Shown here piece after piece: positions 32,063 to 40,936 of a stretch of 64,000 nucleotides of DNA; the stretch's first letter is position 1, and each line of letters opens with the position of its first letter. Source of the DNA: a bacterium. GTDB taxonomy: Bacteria > Bacteroidota > Bacteroidia > Flavobacteriales > Schleiferiaceae. The DNA lies in the NCBI GenBank assembly GCA_016125155.1, contig WGMI01000024.1, forward strand, positions 1 to 64,000. Direction: 5' to 3'. A program made the position numbers and the translations under genes. The notes beneath the pieces are model-generated. The model saw only the letters and a list, made by a program, of their open reading frames with translations. It was not told where the DNA came from and did not search any database.

Positions 32063-34861
32063 ATGGGTGTACCCGCCACAATAGAACCGTCTACGCGCAC
32101 GCTTTCCATACGGGGCGCTCGTCAACACAACCTCAAAAACATCGATCTCGACCTGCCGCTGGGCCGCTTCATCGTGGTGACGGGGTTGAGCGGTTCGGGC
32201 AAGTCGAGCCTGGCCTTCGACACCCTCTACGCGGAAGGACAGAGGCGGTATGTCGAGAGTCTTTCGGCCTATGCGCGGCAATTTCTGGGACGCCTCGACA
32301 AGCCCGAAGTGGATCAAATTGTCGGCTTGTCTCCCGCTGTAGCACTGGAACAGAAAGTAAGCTCGCGCAACCCCCGCTCTACGGTGGGCACGGTGACGGA
32401 AATCTACGACTACCTCAAATTGCTCTTTGCCCGCGTAGGGACCATCTACTCCCCTGTTTCGGGCAAGGCCGTAAAGCGCCACCAGGTGGCGGATGTGCTG
32501 AATGCCCTGTCGACTGCACCCCCCGATCGGCGGTTGCTCGTGCTCTCGCCCCTTGCCCCGGTAGCCGATGCGCAGTCGTTCCATGATCGATTGGGCCTAT
32601 TGCTCTCTCAGGGTTTTGCCCGGGTGTGGTTTGAAGAGGAAGTGCACCTGATCACCGACGCCCTCGAAGCCAACGCCCGGGGAGGCAAACCGGTGCCCAA
32701 AGCGTGGTGGTTGGTCGTAGATAGAGCCGTGGCGAATGTGCAGGACGAAGACGAACGCAACCGGTTGGCCGACTCCATTCAAACCGCTTTCTACGAGGGT
32801 CGTGGCAGCCTGCTCATCCGCTGGGCCGACACGGGCGAAACCCTCGAGTTCAGCGATCGGCTCGAAGCCGATGGAATGGAATTCATGGAGAACCACCCCA
32901 ATCTGTTCAGCTTCAACAACCCGGTGGGCGCCTGTCCTCGCTGCGAAGGTTTTGGTTCGGTGATTGGAATCGACCCCGATTTGGTGGTGCCCGACCCCAC
33001 TCGTTCGATTTACGAAGATGCGGTGGTGGCCTGGAAAGGCGAAAAGATGCAAGCGTGGAAACTCGACTTTATTGCCGACGCCCACAAACACGACTTTCCG
33101 GTCCACAAGCCCTATGCTGAACTGAGCGAAGAGCAATTGAACCTGCTCTGGAACGGCAAGGGCCGCACCAAGGGAATCCGTTCGTTCTTCGAATTCGTCG
33201 AAAAGAACAGCTACAAAATCCAGTATCGGGTCATGCTGGCCCGCTACCGCGGCAAGACGTTGTGCCCGGAATGTCAGGGAAGCCGGATGCGCAAAGAAGC
33301 GTCGTACGTCCGCATTGGAGGACGGAGCCTGCCCGAATTGGTGCAGGAGTCGGTCCATTCATTGCAGGCCTTTTTCTCAGGGTTGACCCTGACCCCTGGA
33401 GAGGAGGCGATTGGGGCTCGGTTGTTGGAAGAAATCCGCAGCCGCCTCGACTATTTGATGCGGGTGGGGTTGGGTTATCTGAGTCTCAACCGGGTCAGTT
33501 CGAGTTTGAGCGGGGGCGAATCCCAGCGAATCCATCTGGCCACGGCCCTCGGGAGCAGTTTGGTCGGGAGCATGTACATCCTAGACGAACCCTCGATCGG
33601 GCTGCACCCCCGAGATACCGAGCAACTGATCGAGGTGCTGAAGCGTCTGCGCGATTTGGGCAATACGGTCATTGTCGTCGAACACGACGAAGAAATCATG
33701 CGCTCGGCCGATTGGATTGTCGACATCGGACCCGAAGCGGGCACGGGTGGAGGGCACGTGTTGTACAGCGGTCCTCCCGAAGGGCTTATCGAACGCGCCC
33801 AAGGGCATACGGCTCGGTATCTGGCCGGGCTGGAACAGCTCCAGATGCCCGGGGGACCGAGGGTTCCAAAAGGGTTGATTCGGCTGTTCGGCGCTCGGGA
33901 AAACAACCTAAAATCGGTCGATATCGACTTGCCTCTGGGCGTTCTGACGGTGGTGAGCGGCGTGAGCGGATCGGGCAAGAGCAGCTTGATTCGCTCGATT
34001 TTGTTTCCGGCACTCAAACGGGCCCTTACCGGTCAAGGCGAAAAACCGGGGCGTTATTCCCGGCTCGAAGGCGATCTGGACCAATTGTCGGGGATTGAGT
34101 TTATCGATCAAAATCCCATCGGACGGAGCTCGCGCAGCAACCCGGTCACCTACGTCAAGGCCTTTGACGAAATTCGGAATTTGTTTGCCGCGCAACCGCT
34201 GTCAAAACAGCGTCAATACAAGGCCAAACACTTTTCGTTCAACGTGGCGGGGGGGCGGTGCGAAACCTGCGAGGGAGAGGGGAATGTTACGGTCGAGATG
34301 CAGTTTATGGCCGACTTGCACCTGGTCTGCGAAACCTGCAATGGCAAAAAATTCAAGGACGAGATCCTCGAAGTCAAGGTGGGCGGCTTGAACATCAGCG
34401 AGGTACTCGAGCTGACCGTAGACGATGCGCTGCAGTTCTTCAAAAGGTTGGGCGAAAAAGGAGTGGAGCGCATGATTGCCCCGCTGGCCGAAGTAGGATT
34501 GGGGTATGTGCGCTTGGGTCAAAGTTCGAGTACGCTGTCTGGAGGCGAGGCACAACGGATCAAATTGGCTTCGTTCTTGTTGCGGGGGCAGAACGAAGGC
34601 AAATCGCTCTTTTTGTTCGACGAACCCAGCACAGGGCTGCACTTTCACGACATCGGCAAATTGCTCATGGCCTTCTCCGCCTTGCTCGACCGCGGGCACA
34701 GCATCGTGGTCATCGAACACCACCCCGATTTAATTCGACAGGCGGACTGGATTATCGATCTCGGCCCGGGTGGCGGATCCGATGGCGGACGGTTGGTATA
34801 TCAGGGGGGGCTGCGGGGGTTGATGGCGAGCACCGATTCGGTAACAGCCCGGTATTTGTAA
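32063..34861 (+). CDS. uvrA: Excinuclease ABC subunit A (UvrA)
   Basis: A 932-residue double ABC ATPase of nucleotide-excision repair. N-terminal Walker A VTGLSGSGKSSLAFDTLYAEGQRRY and signature LSGGESQRIHLA; C-terminal Walker A VSGVSGSGKSSLI and signature LSGGEAQRIKLASFL; Walker B MYILDEPSIGLH and FLFDEPSTGLHF. Two zinc modules are visible: CPRCEG ... CPECQG and CETCEGEGN ... CETCNGKKF. It is near the usual length (~940). It recognises damage with UvrB; uvrB is not in the window. A TACCTTCG-like box (7 of 8 match to the -7 consensus) lies just before it. Confidence 0.99.
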   Translation: MGVPATIEPSTRTLSIRGARQHNLKNIDLDLPLGRFIVVTGLSGSGKSSLAFDTLYAEGQRRYVESLSAYARQFLGRLDKPEVDQIVGLSPAVALEQKVSSRNPRSTVGTVTEIYDYLKLLFARVGTIYSPVSGKAVKRHQVADVLNALSTAPPDRRLLVLSPLAPVADAQSFHDRLGLLLSQGFARVWFEEEVHLITDALEANARGGKPVPKAWWLVVDRAVANVQDEDERNRLADSIQTAFYEGRGSLLIRWADTGETLEFSDRLEADGMEFMENHPNLFSFNNPVGACPRCEGFGSVIGIDPDLVVPDPTRSIYEDAVVAWKGEKMQAWKLDFIADAHKHDFPVHKPYAELSEEQLNLLWNGKGRTKGIRSFFEFVEKNSYKIQYRVMLARYRGKTLCPECQGSRMRKEASYVRIGGRSLPELVQESVHSLQAFFSGLTLTPGEEAIGARLLEEIRSRLDYLMRVGLGYLSLNRVSSSLSGGESQRIHLATALGSSLVGSMYILDEPSIGLHPRDTEQLIEVLKRLRDLGNTVIVVEHDEEIMRSADWIVDIGPEAGTGGGHVLYSGPPEGLIERAQGHTARYLAGLEQLQMPGGPRVPKGLIRLFGARENNLKSVDIDLPLGVLTVVSGVSGSGKSSLIRSILFPALKRALTGQGEKPGRYSRLEGDLDQLSGIEFIDQNPIGRSSRSNPVTYVKAFDEIRNLFAAQPLSKQRQYKAKHFSFNVAGGRCETCEGEGNVTVEMQFMADLHLVCETCNGKKFKDEILEVKVGGLNISEVLELTVDDALQFFKRLGEKGVERMIAPLAEVGLGYVRLGQSSSTLSGGEAQRIKLASFLLRGQNEGKSLFLFDEPSTGLHFHDIGKLLMAFSALLDRGHSIVVIEHHPDLIRQADWIIDLGPGGGSDGGRLVYQGGLRGLMASTDSVTARYL

Positions 34862-35446
34862 GATTTATTATTACGATTGTGTTTCTCGTCTCCTTCGACG
34901 CATGGAACATTCCTTGACGGCCGAAATTGCCACGGATTCCACGGAACGGTTTCAAAATCGATATCGAATTCGTTCGAGCAGAGCGCCTTTCTGGGATTAT
35001 GGAAGGAAGGCGTCCATTTCGCGACCCCGGGCACCTAGGGGTGCGTGCGCTGGTTTGGTGCGGTGGTTGACGGGAACAGGGAGCCATTGTACGACCCCAT
35101 TGCCTCAATCGAAAATCGCTCGACCCGCAATCGAATCGGAGCCCAATCGCTCAATTTGGAACCGATCGTCCGCGGATTCTAAAATGGTGTTATCCAAGGC
35201 GCCCGGACCCTACAACCCGAATTCCGACGGCAGGCCTGTTACCACGCATTGTACGCGATGAAGTGGTCTATCGACGGACGGACAATATTTCGTCAACAAT
35301 CCTGCAAATAGGGAACGGGATATGCGAAAACGGATCGAAAAACCGCATGAACCTTATGTTCATCGGCGACATCCGACCATCTTCCCGAAACGCATCCCAA
35401 GTCCCGGACGGCCCCATATTCGGGAGGTGATCCGTTGTGGGATCGA
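34862..35446. other. 585-bp segment with no recognisable gene
   Basis: The longest frames here (for example 34902-35261 on plus) read as low-information Arg/Ser/Pro/Gly-rich shadow peptides without family resemblance. No tRNA or terminator with a T run is seen. It may contain the ends of uvrA and the DUF6089 transcripts and possibly a small RNA. See the finding. Confidence 0.4.
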
Positions 35447-36130
35447 TTAAAAAATCATCCAGGTATACCCGACGTTGAAGCTCGCCATCATGTCGTTTCC
35501 GGTGTTGTTCTTCTTGTATTCCCAACCCTCGAGGTTGTCGAACAACAACAAATGTCCGGTGGCGTCTATCGAAACAAAACTGCTGTAGCCGGTGCGGATT
35601 TTAAACCCGCCGCCGCCGTACATCTGCATCCCCGTATAGGCATTGGGATAGAGAATGATGTTGCTGCCGTAACGCGCATCTTCGCGCAACTCCGGATCGT
35701 AAAAAACCAAACCGCCCCCGCCTTTGACAAAAAAGGTCCAGGAATTCTGGCGTTGATATTTGCCGAATTTCTTAAAGCTCAACTCAATAAACCCGTTCAA
35801 CTGCAACACATCGGTGTCGACTTGGTAGTTCCGCTTAGGGTTGCCGTGATTGGAGTCCTCAGCGAACACTTTTCCGTAGCTTCCTTCAACCCCCAAGCCA
35901 AACCACGGTTTAAAGTGATAGCGGTACATCAACCCAAATTTGGGACGCAACTCCTTGATGACCGCCGCCGGGTCGCCCCCGGCCACATCGCCCACATGCG
36001 TCAAGGTGCCAATCTGCACACCGAAGTCACGGTAGCGCAGTTGCTTTTGTGCCTTCAGTTCCGCACCAGCGAAACACAAGAGCATACCCAGCACTGAGAA
36101 TAATTTGCCTTTCAAATCGGGCATCTTCAT
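35447..36130 (-). CDS. DUF6089-type outer-membrane beta-barrel protein
   Basis: A 227-residue protein with a signal peptide (LGMLLCFAGAELKAQ) starting MKMPDLKGK. The rest has alternating strand patterns: FGVQIGTLTHVGDVAGG, KFGLMYRYHFKPWFGLGVEGSYGKVF, TFFVKGGGGLVFYDPE and IRTGYSSFVSIDATG, ending FNVGYTWMIF. This resembles Bacteroidota DUF6089 outer-membrane proteins. It should form a small barrel; the function is unknown. Its ATG overlaps the yaaA stop (ATGA), so the two genes are in one transcript, yaaA first. Confidence 0.75.
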   Translation of the reverse strand: MKMPDLKGKLFSVLGMLLCFAGAELKAQKQLRYRDFGVQIGTLTHVGDVAGGDPAAVIKELRPKFGLMYRYHFKPWFGLGVEGSYGKVFAEDSNHGNPKRNYQVDTDVLQLNGFIELSFKKFGKYQRQNSWTFFVKGGGGLVFYDPELREDARYGSNIILYPNAYTGMQMYGGGGFKIRTGYSSFVSIDATGHLLLFDNLEGWEYKKNNTGNDMMASFNVGYTWMIF

Positions 36131-36885
36131 TGATTCCTCAAAAATACCATATTCCCCGGTTTTGAAAGCAATGGACTAAACCGATATCCATCTTCTTGAA
36201 ATGCCTCAAAATCAGTGGGGGTTTGAGCTCCGGTTTCGAGAATCCACCGCGCCATGGTCCCCCGGGCCTGCTTGAAATAGACCTGAACCGGCCGGGGCCC
36301 CTTGGGACCGTCTTCCAAAAAATCCATCGACACTTTCTTCTGAAATCCTTTGGGATAGCGCAACACGCCTCCGTATTCGGCCGAAGAGAGATCGACCACC
36401 CAATCTCTGCCCGCCTCTCGTTTCAAACGCGCGCTCAGCGGCTCGGACCACCATTTGCCCAACCGCTTTCCCGGCTCGATTTCGAGTGCCGTGCCCATTT
36501 CCAGCCGATACGGCTCGATTCCATCGTCTGGGCGAAGCCATCCATACAGCCCCGAAAGAATCCGCAAATGCCCTTGAGCTCTTTGCCGTGCGCTTTCGCT
36601 CCAACGAGCCACCGCCAAACCCCGATACACCTCTCCATCGAACAACTCCACGGCCCGATAGCGACGCGCCCCCTTCCAGCTCTGGTTGCGTTCCACATTT
36701 TCTCGGGCCAGTTCAGGGCTGATGGACTGCATTTGGACCAAGTCGTGGATCCCGAGGGGCTTGAGTTGCCCCATCACTTTTTTGGCCTGCGCCAAAAACA
36801 CTGGTTTTGTCAAGGAATCAACCGATGGGCGTTCTTTCGGAAGCCGGAGCCGCTTGGCAGGTGATAAGAGGAGAATTAAGGCCAT
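36127..36885 (-). CDS. yaaA: YaaA family peroxide stress protein (DUF328)
   Basis: From the ATG at 36885 the protein is 252 residues. The N terminus ALILLLSPAKRLRLP and the core segments LYGWLRPDDGIEPYRLEMG and VDLSSAEYGGVLRYPK are typical of YaaA. YaaA limits intracellular iron and DNA damage during hydrogen-peroxide stress in E. coli and has a helix-hairpin-helix-like DNA-binding fold. Here it has normal length (E. coli 258). It overlaps the downstream DUF6089 gene by four bases and diverges from the CsgG-like lipoprotein gene (162 bp between starts). Confidence 0.92.
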   Translation of the reverse strand: MALILLLSPAKRLRLPKERPSVDSLTKPVFLAQAKKVMGQLKPLGIHDLVQMQSISPELARENVERNQSWKGARRYRAVELFDGEVYRGLAVARWSESARQRAQGHLRILSGLYGWLRPDDGIEPYRLEMGTALEIEPGKRLGKWWSEPLSARLKREAGRDWVVDLSSAEYGGVLRYPKGFQKKVSMDFLEDGPKGPRPVQVYFKQARGTMARWILETGAQTPTDFEAFQEDGYRFSPLLSKPGNMVFLRNQ

Positions 36886-36978
36886 GATAAGGAGGGCGTA
36901 TAAGAAGACTACCAAAATAATACCCGCCCAGCCCGCTTGCGTTCACAACCCGAATGGTATTTGTTCACCCCCTGTTCT

Positions 36979-36994
36979 TGGCATTGTTTTTGGA
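36979..36994 (+). promoter_or_regulatory. Weak sigma-54-like site before the CsgG-like lipoprotein operon
   Basis: TGGCAT-N5-TTGGA keeps the GG and the TTG at the right spacing but lacks the -12 GC. It is 53 nt before the GTG at 37048. Alone it is not convincing, but it is the third near-match in front of an envelope gene. Confidence 0.25.
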
Positions 36995-37047
36995 GCCGAC
37001 GAAGGGAAACCTGAACTTCGCATCCATCTCCCAAAGACCCCGCAACG

Positions 37048-38445
37048 GTGAGCAAACCCTACCCACGGATTCGTACTACCCTGTTCTGGGGGCTTTTACT
37101 GTTGGTTTTCACGGCCTGCAGCGGCTCCAAAGGGCTCTACAAGAAAGGCGAAAAACTGGCCGAAGCCGGTTCGTATGCCGAGGCCAGCGAGTATTACTTC
37201 CAGGCGTTGATGCGCAAGCGCGACAACATTGACGCGCAAATTGCCCTGAAAAAATCGGGAGGACGGGTGCTCGAAGACAAGCTCTCTGCCTTTTATCAAG
37301 CCCATGCCGCGGGCAACCACGCCAAGGCTGTAGAGCATTATTCCGAGGCTGTGGTTTATGTCCAACGCGCCCAAGCCGTGGGCGTTGTACTCGACATTCC
37401 CGATCACTACGAACCTTTGTATCAAGAATCGCGCGATGCCTATTCGCTTGTGCTGTACGAAGAGGCCCGGGAATTTTTGCGTCAAGAGCAATTCGCCAAA
37501 GCAGAACAGTCTTTTGCCAAAGTCAATGCCCTGAATCCCAATTTTAAGGATGCCGGAGCCCTCAAGACATTGTCGCGGAATGAGCCCTTGTATCGGGAAG
37601 GGATAGACCTCTATGACGCGGGCCGCTACCGCGAAGCCTATTTCAAGTTTGACGCCATTGAATCTCAGGGAGGCTACAAGGACAGCCGGGACCTGAGGTC
37701 CATTTGTTTGGAAAATGGTCGCTATCCGATTGCCATGCTGCCCTTTGAGAACAAATCGGGCATTTCGGGCATCGAATCGGCTGTAGCCGGCGCCATTGCT
37801 TCGTCGGTGCTCAAGAGCAACGATCCCTTTGTCCAGCTTGTGGATCGCACCCAATACGAACGATTGCTCGAAGAGCAAATTCGGCAAATGAAAGGCGAAG
37901 TCTCTGGCAATTCTGCTGTCAAAATTGGTGAGCTCACCGGGGCCAAGTCGCTCCTTTCCGGTACCGTTTCTTCGGCTGTGCGCTACGATTCCGGGCTAAA
38001 ATCGGAGACGCGTACCGGTTTCTCTGCCCGACCGGTCAAGCGGAAAGACCCCAAGACGGGCGAAATGAAAACGGTCTACGAATACGATTTGGTCACCTAT
38101 CGGGTCTATTCCCGAGAGGTTCGTTTTAGTGTGGCCTATTCCTATCAACTTACTTCGACTCAGACCGGGCGCATTCTCGCCGCCGACCAATTGAGCGCCG
38201 AAGACAGCGACCGCATCGCCTACACGGACTACAGTGGCAATCCACGACAGTTTTACCCCGGATCTCGGGGCACCGGAGGCAAATGGGTTGTCGATTTCAA
38301 CAGCGCCGCCAAACGAGAACTCGACCAACTCGTAGGGGGTCGGCAGAGCATCCGCAGCCCCGAGAGCATGTCCGAACAGGCCCTCTCGAAATTGGCCGCC
38401 AAGGTGAGCGCAGAACTGGTGCGCCAAAGCCGCATCGAATCATGA
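37048..38445 (+). CDS. TPR and CsgG-like domain outer-membrane lipoprotein
   Basis: A 465-residue lipoprotein starting at GTG 37048, with signal ending LLLVFTAC (Cys24). Residues about 28-215 hold degenerate TPR-like helix pairs (KKGEKLAEAGSYAEASEYYFQALM, EQFAKAEQSFAKVNALNPNF, RYREAYFKFDAI). Residues about 230-320 read PIAMLPFENKSG ... SSVLKSNDPFVQLVDRTQYERLLEEQ ... KIGELTGAKSLLSGTV, the core of CsgG/FlgO-like domains. The remaining C terminus is beta-rich. CsgG forms the curli secretion pore, but this protein has a TPR part and no curli subunits nearby, so it is only a distant relative. It overlaps the next gene (an LPP20 lipoprotein) by four bases. Confidence 0.75.
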   Translation: MSKPYPRIRTTLFWGLLLLVFTACSGSKGLYKKGEKLAEAGSYAEASEYYFQALMRKRDNIDAQIALKKSGGRVLEDKLSAFYQAHAAGNHAKAVEHYSEAVVYVQRAQAVGVVLDIPDHYEPLYQESRDAYSLVLYEEAREFLRQEQFAKAEQSFAKVNALNPNFKDAGALKTLSRNEPLYREGIDLYDAGRYREAYFKFDAIESQGGYKDSRDLRSICLENGRYPIAMLPFENKSGISGIESAVAGAIASSVLKSNDPFVQLVDRTQYERLLEEQIRQMKGEVSGNSAVKIGELTGAKSLLSGTVSSAVRYDSGLKSETRTGFSARPVKRKDPKTGEMKTVYEYDLVTYRVYSREVRFSVAYSYQLTSTQTGRILAADQLSAEDSDRIAYTDYSGNPRQFYPGSRGTGGKWVVDFNSAAKRELDQLVGGRQSIRSPESMSEQALSKLAAKVSAELVRQSRIES

Positions 38446-39857
38446 AGCATTCTCTTCCCGCTTTCCGTCTGAAGCCCTTGATCGGGTTGTTGCTCCAGGT
38501 GCTCGTTGTGGGCCTTTTGTCGGCCGGATGCGGCTCGGGCAAAGACAAGGCCGAAAAAACGGCTCCGGTCGACCTGCGGCCCGATTGGATTCGGACCCGT
38601 CCGCTCAAATCGGGGGTGTATTTGGCCATCGGTTCCTCGCCCAAGCGCAGCGGAGTAGACCACGTGGGGAATGCGCGAACCCAGGCGCTCAACGACATCG
38701 CCGCTCAAATTTCCATCGAGGTTTCGGGCAATTCGCTCCTCCACCAACTCGAAACCAACGATCGCTACCGGGAAGACTTCCAAAGCACGGTGCGCAGTTC
38801 GACCATGGCGCGGCTCGAGGGCTACGAATTGACCGATCAGTACGAGACGGAGACCGAGTATTGGGCGCTGTACGAGCTCAACAAAGAAACCCATCGGATT
38901 CTGAGTGAGAAGCGACGGGCCAAAGCCGTAGCGAATGCACTGGACTTGAGGGCGAGGGCCAAGACAGAACTCGAGCGGGGAGAAGATTTGCTCGCGCTCA
39001 ACACCTACATCCGCTCGATGGAAGCGGTCTCTGAATTTTGGGCCCAAAGCGTAGAAGCCGAGGTCGATGGACGCACAGTATTTCTGTCCAATCAATTGTA
39101 TGCGGAATTCGGACAAGCGGTGGCCAACATTAAAATTCGCCCCCTCCCTCCCCGTATCGAACTGATTCGCGGCTTGCCGCTCTCGAACACCGATCTCGCT
39201 TTTGTGGTCGAAAACGGACAAGGACGAGTCCTCGCACAAGCACCTGTCTTTTTGCATTATTCCGGGGACGTCCTCCTCGACCGCGAGGTGATGAGTGGTT
39301 CCGACGGTCGAGTCCACATGGGGCTGAACCGGGTACAAGGCAAAAAACCGCGCGAAACCTTGACCGCTACCTTCAACCTTGTGGCGCTGGCACGGCTTTC
39401 AAGTTCCAGCACCACTGCTCTGATTGCCAACTCGGTACGCCCTTCAGAAGCCGTGATGCAGCTCGATATTGTCGAACCGAAAGTGGCCGTTGAAGGCGTT
39501 GAAATGGCCGAAGGAATAAGCCGTACCCCGCCCCGACTGCAAAAAAACTTTGAACGCCTTTTTGTCCAAAGGGGGAGCACCCTCGTTTCCGCGAACAAGG
39601 CCGATCTGCGGCTGCGATACACTGCCACTGCCAGCCGCACACACCAAAGTGCCGGCACTACCGTAGGCTACACCGTTCAACTGGAGGCCGAACTCTACGA
39701 CCGCAATGGCCAATTGATTCACAGCCGGAAACTGGGCGAGGTGGTGGGGCAGCACCTCGAGGCCGACAAAGCCATCGAACGCGCTTTTGAGCGCATGGGC
39801 GAGGAAATCGACCGTCGCTATTTCCGGGATTTGCTGCGCTCTGCGGGAATCGACTGA
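38442..39857 (+). CDS. LPP20-family outer-membrane lipoprotein
   Basis: From the ATG at 38442 the protein is 471 residues, lipoprotein signal ending LLSAGC (Cys30). The first domain (about 45-170) opens PDWIRTRPLKSGVYLAIGSS and contains NARTQALNDIAAQISIEVSG and TEYWALYELNKETHRIL, the LPP20 fold of small periplasmic lipoproteins. The middle part is helical; the rest is a less defined beta-rich domain ending in QLEAELYDRNGQLIHSRKLGEVVGQH. Start ATG overlaps the upstream TGA, so it is co-translated with the CsgG-like gene. Function is unknown. Confidence 0.75.
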   Translation: MKHSLPAFRLKPLIGLLLQVLVVGLLSAGCGSGKDKAEKTAPVDLRPDWIRTRPLKSGVYLAIGSSPKRSGVDHVGNARTQALNDIAAQISIEVSGNSLLHQLETNDRYREDFQSTVRSSTMARLEGYELTDQYETETEYWALYELNKETHRILSEKRRAKAVANALDLRARAKTELERGEDLLALNTYIRSMEAVSEFWAQSVEAEVDGRTVFLSNQLYAEFGQAVANIKIRPLPPRIELIRGLPLSNTDLAFVVENGQGRVLAQAPVFLHYSGDVLLDREVMSGSDGRVHMGLNRVQGKKPRETLTATFNLVALARLSSSSTTALIANSVRPSEAVMQLDIVEPKVAVEGVEMAEGISRTPPRLQKNFERLFVQRGSTLVSANKADLRLRYTATASRTHQSAGTTVGYTVQLEAELYDRNGQLIHSRKLGEVVGQHLEADKAIERAFERMGEEIDRRYFRDLLRSAGID

Positions 39858-39937
39858 GTGCGGAGCGACTTCCCTGCGTACTTTTCGCACCGCTGCGAAT
39901 GCACCATTTCGGTGCGGAAATATCATCGACCCGTTCC

Positions 39938-40888
39938 ATGCCCTACCTCTGGATTGGTTTTACGGTTCTTGTATTCGGGTCGCTGCTGGCAGACCTCTTC
40001 CTGCTCCACGGGCGAAATGCCCAACCGAGCACCCGAAAAGCGGCCTACGAAACTCTGTTTTGGGTCGTTCTCGGATTGTCCTTCGGGGTTCTTTTGTGGT
40101 ATTCGTACGGGCACGGTTGGGCCGACAACCCCCTCAACCTCAGTCCGAATGAAGTACTAACGACCTATATCACCGCCTATTTGGTCGAGCTGTCGCTCAG
40201 CGTCGACAATTTGTTCGTCATAGCGCTCATTTTTGCTTCGTTCCGGATTCCCCTCCACCAACAGCCCAAAGCCTTGTTTTGGGGCATCCTCGGCGCCATT
40301 GTATTTCGGGGGTTGATGATTGCGGCGGGCATTGCGCTCGTAGAGCGCTTCCACTGGATGTTTTACCTCTTCGGGGCCCTGTTGTTGTTCACCGCCCTCC
40401 GAATGCTGCGCGACAAAGACGAAACCGAGGAGCTCGAACACCCGGAACCCCCCAGACAGCGGTTCGCTTATGTGTATCGGTATTTCCGCATCAGCGACAC
40501 CCCGGACGGCGATCGGTTTTTTACCCGGCTCGCGGGCAAACGCATGGCCACGCCTCTGTTTGCTTCGGTAGCCGTCATTGAAGTCACCGACCTGCTCTTT
40601 GCCCTCGACTCGATTCCCGCCATTTTGGGCATCACCACTGACCCGTTGATTGTGTGGAGTTCGAATGTGTTTGCCATTCTCGGTTTGCGCTCGATGTATT
40701 TCTTTTTGGCGCATATGCTCAAGCGATTCCGCTACCTGAAACAAAGCGTGGTGGCCATATTGCTGTTCATCGCAGCCAAAATGCTGAGCGCCTCATTCTT
40801 CCCACTCCCGGACGGGTTCTCGCTGTTGTTTATCGGTCTGGCACTGGCGGGAGGCATCGTGGTTTCCTTGATCAAACAGGAGGCTTGA
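39938..40888 (+). CDS. TerC family integral membrane protein
   Basis: A 316-residue protein from the ATG at 39938 with about seven to nine helices. The TerC pattern is visible: TAYLVELSLSVDNLFVIALIF and VAVIEVTDLLFALDSIPAILGI, each with conserved acidic residues in the membrane, as in the metal-handling TerC/Alx family. A charged loop between them (RDKDETEELEHPEPPRQRF) lies in the cytosol. Family members are linked to tellurite resistance and to Mn2+ export with insertion of other membrane proteins. It is monocistronic and 48 bp before the purL ATG. Confidence 0.93.
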   Translation: MPYLWIGFTVLVFGSLLADLFLLHGRNAQPSTRKAAYETLFWVVLGLSFGVLLWYSYGHGWADNPLNLSPNEVLTTYITAYLVELSLSVDNLFVIALIFASFRIPLHQQPKALFWGILGAIVFRGLMIAAGIALVERFHWMFYLFGALLLFTALRMLRDKDETEELEHPEPPRQRFAYVYRYFRISDTPDGDRFFTRLAGKRMATPLFASVAVIEVTDLLFALDSIPAILGITTDPLIVWSSNVFAILGLRSMYFFLAHMLKRFRYLKQSVVAILLFIAAKMLSASFFPLPDGFSLLFIGLALAGGIVVSLIKQEA

Positions 40889-40901
40889 TGGGGTTGCGCC
40901 C

Positions 40902-40909
40902 TAACTTTG
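40902..40909 (+). promoter_or_regulatory. -7 promoter box of purL
   Basis: TAACTTTG is an exact TAnnTTTG match 27 nt before the purL ATG at 40937 and after the terC stop. It supports the ATG over the upstream TTG of the track. Confidence 0.5.
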
Positions 40910-40936
40910 GCGCCCAACGCATTCTTACGCCCATCC

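Noticed and set aside
34902-35261. 119-codon plus-strand frame after uvrA
   Set aside because: Low-information Arg/Ser/Pro composition and no recognisable domain or initiation context.
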